From: a virus
IMG/VR virus record: IMGVR_UViG_3300023176_005074
Location: 1 to 27,196 of that record
DNA: 27,196 bases
Reading direction: 5' to 3' (one strand)
Within the stretch, counting starts at the first letter, position 1, and every line of letters starts with the position of its first letter. The notes below the pieces were generated by a model. That model saw only the letters and a list, made by a program, of their open reading frames with translations. It made no database searches and was not told the DNA's origin. Of this stretch, positions 6,730 through 13,150 are shown piece by piece. A program made the position numbers and the translations under genes.

Positions 6730-7779
6730 ATGTCAATTATGGACAAACTTAAAAAGAATTCTAAGTTAAAAAACACAGAAATTCTTTCGGAATCAAAATT
6801 CTTTACTGAAAAAGATATGGTTCCAACCGACGTGCCAATGGTAAACGTGGCATTGTCTGGCTCCGTGGATGGCGGACTTACACCCGGACTTACAGTCTTA
6901 GCGGGTCCATCCAAACATTTTAAAACCTCATTTGCTTTGCTTATGGCTGGAGCATATATGAGAAAATATCCTGATTCAGTAATGTTATTTTATGATTCTG
7001 AATTTGGTTCACCTCAAGCTTACTTTGAACAATTTGAAATTGATACATCACGTGTTCTTCATACACCAATTACAAATGTAGAAGAATTAAAATTTGATAT
7101 GATTGGTCAGCTTGAAAACCTTGACCGTGGAGATAAGGTAATTGTTGTCATTGATAGTATTGGTAACCTTGCTTCGAAAAAAGAAATGGAAGACGCACTG
7201 AATGAAAAATCAGTTGCAGACATGTCTCGAGCAAAAGCATTAAAAGGTTTATTCCGTATGGCTACACCATATCTTGCAATGAAGGATATTCCTATGCTTG
7301 CGGTCAACCATACTTACAAAGAGATTGGTTTATTCCCTAAAGATATTGTTGGCGGTGGTACAGGCATTTATTATTCTGCTGACAACATTTGGATTCTAGG
7401 TAGACAACAAGATAAAAAAGGTACAGAAATCCAAGGCTATCACTTTGTTATTAATGTTGAGAAGAGTAGATATGTTAAAGAAAAGTCTAAAATTCCTATT
7501 ACTGTTTCCTGGGACGGTGGTGTTCGCAGTTATTCTGGCCTGCTTGACGTGGCTCTTGCTGGTGGGTACGTTGTTAAGCCTTCCAATGGCTGGTATGCAA
7601 CGGTTGATATGGAGACAGGTGAAATTGGTGGCAAGGTTAGGTATGATCAAACTTTAGAACACGAATTTTGGGAACCAGTTTTTGCAAATACTGATTTTAA
7701 AGAGTTTGTAAAAAAGCAATATTCAATTGGCCACAAAGAACAAGTATCAATGGATGAGATTGTAATTGAAGATGTTTAA
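6730..7779 (+). CDS. uvsX: UvsX, RecA-like recombinase
   Basis: Strand-exchange ATPase of T4-type recombination-dependent replication and repair. It shares many blocks with T4 UvsX: SKFFTEKD near 22-29, MVNVALSG at 37-44, Walker A GPSKHFKTS at 59-67, LFYDSEFG, VVIDSIGNLASKKE (Walker B), MSRAKALKGLFR, AVNHTY, GGGTGIYYSAD, VEKSRYVKEKSK and the SGLLDVAL/VKPSNGWY region. At 349 residues it is a little shorter than T4's (about 390), lacking most of the acidic C-terminal tail. It has its own promoter and a strong SD, and its 3' end overlaps the next gene. Confidence 0.97.
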   Translation: MSIMDKLKKNSKLKNTEILSESKFFTEKDMVPTDVPMVNVALSGSVDGGLTPGLTVLAGPSKHFKTSFALLMAGAYMRKYPDSVMLFYDSEFGSPQAYFEQFEIDTSRVLHTPITNVEELKFDMIGQLENLDRGDKVIVVIDSIGNLASKKEMEDALNEKSVADMSRAKALKGLFRMATPYLAMKDIPMLAVNHTYKEIGLFPKDIVGGGTGIYYSADNIWILGRQQDKKGTEIQGYHFVINVEKSRYVKEKSKIPITVSWDGGVRSYSGLLDVALAGGYVVKPSNGWYATVDMETGEIGGKVRYDQTLEHEFWEPVFANTDFKEFVKKQYSIGHKEQVSMDEIVIEDV

Positions 7780-8086
7780 AGAAAATACAGATTATGAATT
7801 TGTTCCAGCACCTAACACTGATGATGAAGCATGGTGTGTTAGAATTTTAACAGGACAATTTACTGAAACAGTCGTGCAATATGGCACTATTCGATTTAAT
7901 GAAAATGATATTAATGAAGATGGAATGGAGATGTCTTTTAATTTTGATGTTATTGAAACTCCAGATCCAGAAGCATTTCCTGAAAATCCAGTATTACAAG
8001 AAGTTGTAGGTGATTTGCTTCTTCAAATTATCGAAAACGCTATAAGTAATAATGAATTAGTTTCAAAGGAAGTTGATGTCGACTAA
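7772..8086 (+). CDS. Conserved small acidic protein between uvsX and gp41
   Basis: 104 residues from the ATG at 7772, overlapping the uvsX stop by 8 nt; a TTG at 7766 is a poorer start. The protein is acidic and looks like a beta-strand domain (WCVRILTGQFTETVVQYG) followed by a helix (VVGDLLLQIIENAI). I know no function. Its place between recombinase and helicase, with overlaps on both sides, suggests a replication accessory role. Confidence 0.8.
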   Translation: MFKENTDYEFVPAPNTDDEAWCVRILTGQFTETVVQYGTIRFNENDINEDGMEMSFNFDVIETPDPEAFPENPVLQEVVGDLLLQIIENAISNNELVSKEVDVD

Positions 8087-9443
8087 TATCGAACAAACAA
8101 TTATTAAAAATATCATTACTAATGAAGAATTTATGAGAAAAGTCTTGCCGTTCATTCGGCCAGACTATTTTGAAGGTACATACCAAAAACTATTTAAAGA
8201 AGTTGGAAAGTTTGTAGGAAAATACAATAAGCTTCCAACAAGTGAATCATTTAAAATTGAATTAGATCAAAGTGATTCATTTAATGAAGAGCAATATCGT
8301 CACGCTGTTGAAATCATACCTCAACTTTTTGATGGTGAGACTGTAGACCAACAATGGTTGCTTGATACAACTGAAAAGTGGTGCCAAGATAGAGCATTAT
8401 ATAATGCCGTAATGGAATCAATCACAATTATTGATGGCAAACACCAGAACTTAACGAAAAATGCCTTACCGGATATACTTACGAAAGCGCTCGGAGTCTC
8501 GTTCGACACGAACATTGGTCACGACTATATTGAAAACTTTGAAGAGCGATATGAATTCTACCACCGAGACGAAGAAAGACTTCCTTTTGACCTTGACTAT
8601 TTTAACAAAATTACGAAGGGAGGTCTCCCGAATAAAACTCTTAATATTTGCCTTGCTGGTACTGGGGTTGGTAAATCTTTGTTTATGTGTCATTGTGCTG
8701 CTTCAAATCTAGCAGATGGTAAAAACGTTTTATACCTTACAATGGAAATGGCAGAAGAACGTATAGCTGAACGTATTGATGCTAACTTACTTGATTTACC
8801 AATAGATCAAATCGCGAATTTAAGTAAAGATATGTTTGCAGATCGTGTACATGGACTATCAAAACGCACAAATGGTAAACTTATTATTAAAGAATATCCA
8901 ACTGGCCAGGCCAATGCAGCACACTTCAGGTCACTGCTCAATGAGCTTAAATTAAAACGATCATTTGAACCACACATTATTTACATTGATTATCTAAATA
9001 TCTGCGCTTCAAGTAGAATGAAAGGTATGGGAGGATCTATTAACTCTTATAACTATATTAAAGCTATTGCTGAAGAAATTCGTGGCTTGGCTGTAGAATT
9101 TGATGTCCCTATTGTCTCAGCAACACAAACTACACGTTCTGGTTATGGAAATTCAGACGTAGGTTTAGAAGATACATCTGAATCATTTGGATTACCAGCA
9201 ACAGCTGATCTTATGTTTGCGTTGATTTCAACTGAAGAACTTGAAGGTATGGGTCAGATTGCTGTTAAACAATTAAAAAATAGATACAATGATCCAACAT
9301 ATAAAAAGAGATTTGTAATAGGAGTAGACCGATCTAAAATGAAACTATACGATGTGAATGAAGGTGAACAAACTTTAATTGATGACACACCAACATTTGA
9401 TAAAACTGAAATTGGAAATAAATTCGAAGGATTTAAACTATGA
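8076..9443 (+). CDS. 41: Replicative DNA helicase, gp41/DnaB family
   Basis: Hexameric 5'-3' helicase of the phage replisome, 455 residues (T4 gp41: 475). The N-terminal DnaB-like helical domain (about 1-150) precedes the RecA-like ATPase core, with Walker A GTGVGKS at 195-201, Walker B IIYIDYLN, a TQTTRSG sensor segment and QLKNRYNDP near the C-terminus. AAAGGAAG at 8065-8072 is the ribosome site for ATG 8076; a TTG at 8073 is unlikely. About 8455-8640 is richer in C/G-ending codons than the rest of the gene. Confidence 0.95.
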   Translation: MSTNIEQTIIKNIITNEEFMRKVLPFIRPDYFEGTYQKLFKEVGKFVGKYNKLPTSESFKIELDQSDSFNEEQYRHAVEIIPQLFDGETVDQQWLLDTTEKWCQDRALYNAVMESITIIDGKHQNLTKNALPDILTKALGVSFDTNIGHDYIENFEERYEFYHRDEERLPFDLDYFNKITKGGLPNKTLNICLAGTGVGKSLFMCHCAASNLADGKNVLYLTMEMAEERIAERIDANLLDLPIDQIANLSKDMFADRVHGLSKRTNGKLIIKEYPTGQANAAHFRSLLNELKLKRSFEPHIIYIDYLNICASSRMKGMGGSINSYNYIKAIAEEIRGLAVEFDVPIVSATQTTRSGYGNSDVGLEDTSESFGLPATADLMFALISTEELEGMGQIAVKQLKNRYNDPTYKKRFVIGVDRSKMKLYDVNEGEQTLIDDTPTFDKTEIGNKFEGFKL

Positions 9444-9553
9444 ATAGAAACTATAAGAAAACCAGCATTGGTCGTAGAAACATTAAAACATCTTCTATGA
9501 ATAAAAGCAAACGTCGTAGTTATAAAAAATATCGTGGCCAGGGAAAATCTTAA
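9440..9553 (+). CDS. 37-residue basic protein downstream of gp41
   Basis: A short gene: MNRNYKKTSIGRRNIK at the start and YKKYRGQGKS at the end, with 14 Lys/Arg in 37 residues and no Asp or Glu. The ATG overlaps the gp41 stop (ATGA) and its TAA overlaps the thyX ATG. Exact couplings on both sides and the biased composition argue for a real gene. A nucleic-acid-binding role is likely by charge. I recall similar small basic genes after gp41 in T4-like cyanophages, but this is unverified. Confidence 0.75.
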   Translation: MNRNYKKTSIGRRNIKTSSMNKSKRRSYKKYRGQGKS

Positions 9554-10239
9554 TGCATGCACGTCTCATCTCATACTCACAACCTTTTCCCCATATACAC
9601 TCAGGTGAACCAGGAATCATGGGCCTCGACAACATCCAAGATCTCATCGCGTATTGTGCCCGTGTCTCCAACCCAAAGAACCAAGCTAACACCAAGACAA
9701 CGGGAAAGCTACTTGACTACCTCATCGAACACAAGCACTGGTCACCGTTCGAAATGGCATCAGCCTGCATCGAAATCGAAACAACAAGAGATATTGCAAG
9801 ACAACTCCTCCGTCATAGATCATTCTCATTCCAAGAGTTTTCTCAGCGGTATGCTGACATCCGCGATCTTGATGATTCTGTTGTAATTCGTAAAGCGCGT
9901 TTGCAGGATCCAAAGAATCGTCAAAATAGCATTATCCATGATGACGTAAGTCTACATCAGTCATGGGAAACACATCAGCGTTTAGTATGGAACGCTGCAA
10001 TGAAAGCATATAATTGGGCAATTGAAAATGGAATCGCAAAAGAACAAGCAAGAGCAGTGCTCCCTGAAGGGAACACACCATCAAGACTATACGTCAATGG
10101 GACTATTCGAAGTTGGATTCACTACATTGAACTTCGTTCAGCAAACGGAACACAGCTTGAGCATATGGAACTCGCGAAAGCCGTGGCCGAAGCTATAGCT
10201 AGAATTTATCCTAAGGTTAAAGATTTTGTGGAGGATTAA
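9553..10239 (+). CDS. thyX: Flavin-dependent thymidylate synthase ThyX
   Basis: Makes dTMP from dUMP with FAD, NADPH and methylene-tetrahydrofolate. The family signature RHRxxSxxExSxRY is intact at residues 87-100 (RHRSFSFQEFSQRY), with HWSPFE upstream and ARAVLPEG / HYIELR downstream as expected. Length (228) is normal. It uses the dUMP made by the dCMP deaminase at 1932. The first 90 codons are strongly enriched in C-ending codons; the rest is A/T-ending like the neighbours, so the gene may be a recombinant mosaic. Confidence 0.97.
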   Translation: MHARLISYSQPFPHIHSGEPGIMGLDNIQDLIAYCARVSNPKNQANTKTTGKLLDYLIEHKHWSPFEMASACIEIETTRDIARQLLRHRSFSFQEFSQRYADIRDLDDSVVIRKARLQDPKNRQNSIIHDDVSLHQSWETHQRLVWNAAMKAYNWAIENGIAKEQARAVLPEGNTPSRLYVNGTIRSWIHYIELRSANGTQLEHMELAKAVAEAIARIYPKVKDFVED

Positions 10240-10455
10240 ATGGGAAGAAAACTAAGTACGTATTATTCTGAAATTGGTAAAGGCTATTGTGAAGTTCATA
10301 TGGACTTTAAAGAAGAAATGGCATACATCAAATATTTTGATAATAACGGCAAGATGTTTTTTATTGAAGATTTTCCAGAAAAATCTATTCATTATGTAAA
10401 TGATGCAGCTGAAAACTGGTGCATAGGCATAAAAAAATTAGAAAATATTGCATAA
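10240..10455 (+). CDS. Hypothetical protein, 71 residues
   Basis: Starts directly after the thyX stop with a good SD (GGAGG) inside the thyX tail. The sequence is rich in aromatics, with a beta-like start (GKGYCEVHMDFKEEMAYIKY) and a short helix (YVNDAAENWCIGIKKLE). No family is recognised. It is the last gene before promoter P3. Confidence 0.75.
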   Translation: MGRKLSTYYSEIGKGYCEVHMDFKEEMAYIKYFDNNGKMFFIEDFPEKSIHYVNDAAENWCIGIKKLENIA

Positions 10456-10460
10456 AATGG

Positions 10461-10489
10461 TTTACAATTGAAAAGAAATGTGGTAGTAT
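10461..10489 (+). promoter_or_regulatory. Sigma70-like phage promoter P3 (sleB)
   Basis: TTTACA at 10461-10466, 17-nt spacer ending TGTGG, TAGTAT at 10484-10489. Predicted start near 10496, followed by AAAGGG and the ATG at 10519. Almost identical to P6 at 22333 over the whole element. Confidence 0.85.
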
Positions 10490-10518
10490 AATTACAAGAT
10501 AAAGGGTTATAAATACCA

Positions 10519-10986
10519 ATGAAACGAATTGTAACTATAGCAAGTGGAATGTTAACTATGGCTGGACTTGGAACATTAGTTGTTGCATCGATGATGTCTT
10601 TACCTGAATTGGATCCAAAGGAACATGAGTGTTTAGCTTTAAACATTTACCATGAAGCTAGAGGAGAAAGAGTAGAAGGCCAGATTGGTGTTGCTCACGT
10701 AACATTAAATCGTGTTAATCATGAATCATGGCCTAATACTATTTGTGAAGTTGTTTATCAGAATAAACAATTTAGCTGGACTCATACCATTAAAGATCAC
10801 ACTCCGAATGAAGATAAATCATGGCAAAAAGCTAAAGTTATAGCCAGAGATGTTATGATTGGTAACGTTACAGATCCAACACATGGTGCTGAATTTTATC
10901 ATGCTAACTATGTGAATCCGTATTGGGCAGATTCATATAACTTGACAAAGGTGATTGGGAATCATTTGTTCTATAGCATAGATTGA
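10519..10986 (+). CDS. Membrane-anchored cell wall hydrolase, SleB/Hydrolase_2 family
   Basis: 155 residues. An uncleaved-looking signal anchor (about 5-27) is followed by a SleB-type peptidoglycan hydrolase domain: CLALNIYHEARGE at 38-50 with candidate catalytic Glu46, GVAHVTLNR, and a later FYHANYVNPYW region. This fold cuts glycan strands in the periplasm. As a phage protein it is the best endolysin candidate in the window, and the N-terminal anchor would allow Sec-dependent export in the manner of SAR endolysins. It is transcribed from P3, and its stop overlaps the DUF1289 gene. A role in softening the envelope during infection is an alternative. Confidence 0.87.
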   Translation: MKRIVTIASGMLTMAGLGTLVVASMMSLPELDPKEHECLALNIYHEARGERVEGQIGVAHVTLNRVNHESWPNTICEVVYQNKQFSWTHTIKDHTPNEDKSWQKAKVIARDVMIGNVTDPTHGAEFYHANYVNPYWADSYNLTKVIGNHLFYSID

Positions 10987-11186
10987 TGATATACATGTAT
11001 GTTACTCCTTGCGTGTCAGTATGTAAGATAGATAAAGAAACACGAACATGTTTAGGTTGTAAACGTACTATAGATGAAATTACACAATGGACTTCATACA
11101 CAGATAATGAACGTATGGAAATAATGAAGAGATTAGGTTATGGCAAAAGAACACGAAATAGACGTAGTAGTAGATCTAAAAACTAA
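10986..11186 (+). CDS. DUF1289 small cysteine protein
   Basis: 66 residues from the ATG at 10986, overlapping the sleB TGA; an in-frame ATG at 10995 is also possible. The domain signature is the four-cysteine PCVSVCKIDKETRTCLGCKR, followed by a helix with a conserved Trp (EITQWTSYTDNERMEIMKRL) and an Arg/Lys/Ser tail. DUF1289 is common in proteobacterial chromosomes; four Cys suggest a zinc or iron-sulphur site, but the function is unknown. The last 47 bases also encode the start of the next protein. Confidence 0.85.
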   Translation: MIYMYVTPCVSVCKIDKETRTCLGCKRTIDEITQWTSYTDNERMEIMKRLGYGKRTRNRRSSRSKN

Positions 11187-11478
11187 CACATTTGAATTGG
11201 CAAATAAAATAGATTATAAGTTTAATGAAGGAGCTCTAATTGAAGAGTTCAAAGCATATATTGATAGCACATATGGTCAACACTATGCTAAAGATAAATT
11301 TCAAGCAACTGAATTTATTATTGACGGAGGTCATGGCACTGGCTTTTGTATCGGTAACGTATTGAAGTACGCACAACGTTACGGTAAAAAAGGTACTCGT
11401 GCAGATGCCCGTAAAGACTTAATGAAAGTGTTACACTATGCTTTGATTCAGTTATATGTTCATGACGAAGAGCTGTAA
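11140..11478 (+). CDS. DUF3310-like phage protein
   Basis: 112 residues. The C-terminal half has the arrangement of DUF3310 proteins (often labelled nucleotide kinase without proof): FCIGNVLKYAQRYGKKG then ARKDLMKVLHYALIQLY. The N-terminal half (about 1-50) is unassigned. It overlaps the DUF1289 gene by 47 nt in another frame. Its role is likely in nucleotide metabolism, but I cannot name a reaction. Confidence 0.7.
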   Translation: MAKEHEIDVVVDLKTNTFELANKIDYKFNEGALIEEFKAYIDSTYGQHYAKDKFQATEFIIDGGHGTGFCIGNVLKYAQRYGKKGTRADARKDLMKVLHYALIQLYVHDEEL

Positions 11479-11515
11479 CAAAAAAGTCACACTTAAATAA
11501 AATCAGTTTAGCCTA

Positions 11516-11544
11516 TTTACATTTTTGCGTAAATGTGGTTAAAT
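11516..11544 (+). promoter_or_regulatory. Sigma70-like promoter P7 for the tmRNA
   Basis: TTTACA at 11516-11521, 17-nt spacer ending TGTGG, TTAAAT at 11539-11544. The predicted start near 11551 coincides with the 5' end of the acceptor segment of the tmRNA. It is the same element as P1-P6 with a weaker -10. Confidence 0.75.
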
Positions 11545-11604
11545 ATACTCGTGGACGTTATAACGTTTATATGGACTCCGGGGCGGTACCGGACGCCTCC
11601 ACCA

Positions 11605-11633
11605 TAAACACATTTAGATAAGTGTGTTTTTAT
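11605..11633 (+). other. Intervening segment of the permuted tmRNA
   Basis: 29 nt between the encoded CCA and the 5' acceptor strand. AAACACA (11606-11612) pairs with TGTGTTT (11623-11629), closing a 10-nt loop. In split tmRNAs such a segment is removed during maturation, leaving two RNAs. Confidence 0.8.
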
Positions 11634-11681
11634 GGGGGCGAAATAGGTTTCGACATATGGGCCAGTCTACAAAACACAAAT

Positions 11682-11726
11682 GCAAACGATAACTTTGCAC
11701 CATCTGGTTTTGCTCTAGCAGCATAA
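11682..11726 (+). other. tmRNA proteolysis-tag reading frame
   Basis: GCA AAC GAT AAC TTT ... GCA GCA TAA gives ANDNFAPSGFALAA (14 residues). The ANDN start is usual for proteobacterial tags and the ALAA end fits ClpX recognition. Confidence 0.92.
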
Positions 11727-11739
11727 ACACAGGGAGCTG

Positions 11740-11780
11740 GCCACTTGCTTAGCAACAGAAAAGTGGCACTTTAATTTTTT
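11740..11780 (+). terminator. Hairpin and T-run at the tmRNA 3' end
   Basis: GCCACTT (11740-11746) pairs with AAGTGGC (11761-11767), followed after ACTTTAA by TTTTTT. The stem may belong to the coding piece of the tmRNA and also act as a leaky terminator. The T-run is 7 nt beyond the stem, so termination would be partial. Confidence 0.45.
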
Positions 11781-11797
11781 AAACAAGGGAAAATAAA

Positions 11798-12178
11798 ATG
11801 AAAATCGCAGCAATCGCAGCAGCAGCACTTATTACAACAACAGCCGCAGTATCAGCAGCAGAAATCGGCGCAACAGGCATTTCAATTGGCGCGGAACTAG
11901 AAAATCGTTACAATGTAGACACTGAAACAATGACATCAACATTGACACCAGGTCTTGGCTATGACATCGCTGGTTTTGGCGTTTCTGCCGAAATGGACTT
12001 CGTTCTATACAACGATGAGTTCACACTAAACAATGATGAACTACCAACTCTAGACTTAGGTGTAGAATATGGTCTAGGTCTTATGGGTCTAACATCAACA
12101 GCATTTGTTGAAACAGGCTACAACTTTGAGACAGAAGACATGTCAGACGTAGAAGTTGGCATTAGCTTTAAGTTCTAA
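11798..12178 (+). CDS. Exported outer-membrane beta-barrel-like protein
   Basis: 126 residues. A signal peptide MKIAAIAAAALITTTAAVSA is predicted to be cut near residue 21-22. The mature part has alternating hydrophobic/polar strands with Gly (TPGLGYDIAGFGVSAEMDFV, LDLGVEYGLGLMG, VEVGISFKF) and ends in Phe, as outer-membrane barrels do. At about 105 mature residues it could form only a small barrel (perhaps 6-8 strands) or a porin fragment. It follows the tmRNA with its own SD (AAGGGAAAA) and is closed by the strong terminator at 12225. C-ending and GCA codons are more frequent than in nearby genes, suggesting high expression or a recent source. Function unknown; receptor masking or superinfection exclusion are speculative options. 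Confidence 0.75.
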   Translation: MKIAAIAAAALITTTAAVSAAEIGATGISIGAELENRYNVDTETMTSTLTPGLGYDIAGFGVSAEMDFVLYNDEFTLNNDELPTLDLGVEYGLGLMGLTSTAFVETGYNFETEDMSDVEVGISFKF

Positions 12179-12184
12179 TTACTA

Positions 12185-12192
12185 TATAAATA
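12185..12192 (+). promoter_or_regulatory. Late-promoter-like box TATAAATA
   Basis: An exact TATAAATA lies 7 nt after the stop of the barrel gene and upstream of the terminator at 12225. Transcripts starting here would run about 50 nt into that terminator before reaching the 12267 gene. Confidence 0.4.
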
Positions 12193-12224
12193 AAGTATAT
12201 CGGGTCGTTCCGTAATGGACGCGC

Positions 12225-12251
12225 GGGGAGCCACGGTTAGCTCCCCTTTTT
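12225..12251 (+). terminator. Strong Rho-independent terminator
   Basis: GGGGAGC (12225-12231), 8-nt loop, GCTCCCC (12240-12246), TTTTT. A perfect 7-bp GC-rich stem in AT-rich DNA, closing the tmRNA/beta-barrel unit. Confidence 0.93.
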
Positions 12252-12266
12252 ATAAGGAGAACTGAT

Positions 12267-12491
12267 ATGCTATTTACTGCAGCAATAATGCTGTGCTTAC
12301 AAGACGAACCTCATACATATGAAAATTGTCAAATAATAAACGCAGAATGGAAATATCCCAGTGAAGAAATTTGTTGGGCAGCTATAAATGGAAAATTAGC
12401 TACAATGGTTAATGCTCCAGAACTAATGAGAAAATATAAAGTTACTGATGCAAAATGCATTTCTTGGATTGAGAAAAAACAAGAATTATAA
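12267..12491 (+). CDS. Small cysteine-containing protein, possibly exported
   Basis: 74 residues with SD AAGGAGA just upstream. A short hydrophobic N-terminus (MLFTAAIMLCL) may be a weak signal sequence. Four Cys are spread through the chain (residues 9, 21, 36, 64), and a second half WAAINGKLATMVNAPELMRK looks helical. No family is recognised. Confidence 0.65.
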   Translation: MLFTAAIMLCLQDEPHTYENCQIINAEWKYPSEEICWAAINGKLATMVNAPELMRKYKVTDAKCISWIEKKQEL

Positions 12492-12494
12492 ATA
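12487..12494 (+). promoter_or_regulatory. Late-promoter-like box TATAAATA before the export cluster
   Basis: TATAAATA overlaps the stop of the previous gene and lies 72 nt ahead of the ATG at 12566, a normal distance. A TTGACT-17-AATAAT pair at 12511-12539 is a possible extra sigma70-type start, weaker than P1-P7. Confidence 0.5.
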
Positions 12495-12565
12495 GATATT
12501 ATCTGATTGATTGACTGTTTACTTTGTTATTAAAATAATATGTTAACATAATAACGAGGTATAAT

Positions 12566-13150
12566 ATGTTAAAAAAACTAGGATTACTAGTAACATTGAT
12601 TTTTGTTGCTAATTTATCGTTTGCTCAAGAGGAAGCAGCGACTACTACAGATAACACAATAGTTACAGAAAACTATAATGAGAGTGTTATTGATTCAAAT
12701 ACTAATTCAAATACTAAAGTTGAATCACCTCCACCATCTGCAATATCACCATCAATTAACACGTCCAATTCTGACTTATGTACAGTTGGAGTTGCTGGTG
12801 CTGTGCAAACACAAATTTTAGGTATCTCAGCGGGTAAAACTGTAAGAGATATGAATTGTGAAAAATTAAAAAATGCAAAAACTTTATACGATATGGGTAT
12901 GAAGGTTGCAGCAGTGTCTGTAATGTGTCAAGATGAAAGAGTCTTTGATGCTATGATGAATGCTGGTACACCTTGTCCATATGATGGATTAATTGGAAGT
13001 GAAGCAAAAGCTGCATGGATGGCGAATAAAGAAGAGCAGCCAAAAAAGAATGTAAGTAAAAACCCCTTTAAAAATATGGATAAAGATGATAAATCGACTG
13101 TTTACGGCATTGGTGCTGTGGGTAGCCTCCTTCTCTTATTGCTACTCTGA
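12566..13150 (+). CDS. Exported protein with C-terminal membrane anchor
   Basis: 194 residues. The signal peptide (about 1-20, ...FVANLSFA) is followed by a Thr/Asn/Ser-rich linker to about 70. A compact domain (about 72-150) has VGVAGAVQTQILGISAGKTV, CEKLKNAKTLYDMGMKVAAV and four Cys. A C-terminal hydrophobic run (YGIGAVGSLLLLLLL) ends at the stop. That topology suggests a periplasmic domain held at the inner membrane. I recall similar proteins in T4-like cyanophages but no function. The last 65 nt also encode the signal peptide of the next protein in the +1 frame. Confidence 0.8.
   Translation: MLKKLGLLVTLIFVANLSFAQEEAATTTDNTIVTENYNESVIDSNTNSNTKVESPPPSAISPSINTSNSDLCTVGVAGAVQTQILGISAGKTVRDMNCEKLKNAKTLYDMGMKVAAVSVMCQDERVFDAMMNAGTPCPYDGLIGSEAKAAWMANKEEQPKKNVSKNPFKNMDKDDKSTVYGIGAVGSLLLLLLL

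Larger units (their letters stand above)
11551..11768 (+). ncRNA. ssrA: Circularly permuted (two-piece, alpha-proteobacterial type) tmRNA
   Basis: The acceptor part comes first. A T-arm TCCGG / GGCGGTA / CCGGA spans 11577-11593, the 3' acceptor strand CGCCTCC 11594-11600, and encoded ACCA 11601-11604. A processed loop follows (11605-11633), then the 5' acceptor strand GGGGGCG at 11634-11640, which pairs with CGCCTCC over 7 bp including one G-U. CATATGGGC (11654-11662) can pair with GTTTATATG (11565-11573) as helix P2. The tag reading frame 11682-11726 encodes ANDNFAPSGFALAA then TAA, with GCA as resume codon and a C-terminal LAA-type degron. A closing hairpin ends the coding piece. This order is that of alpha-proteobacterial split tmRNA, in which the two pieces are cut apart and rejoin by pairing. 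It rescues stalled ribosomes and tags products for ClpXP-type proteolysis. Both outer ends are estimates. Confidence 0.93.

Noticed and set aside
10508-10515. TATAAATA just before the sleB-like gene
   Set aside because: It lies only 4 nt before the ATG, downstream of promoter P3, so it could not give a transcript with a ribosome site.
11605-11633. Reading the tmRNA spacer hairpin as an ordinary terminator
   Set aside because: It is followed directly by the 5' acceptor strand that pairs with the upstream CGCCTCC, which fits the processed spacer of a permuted tmRNA.
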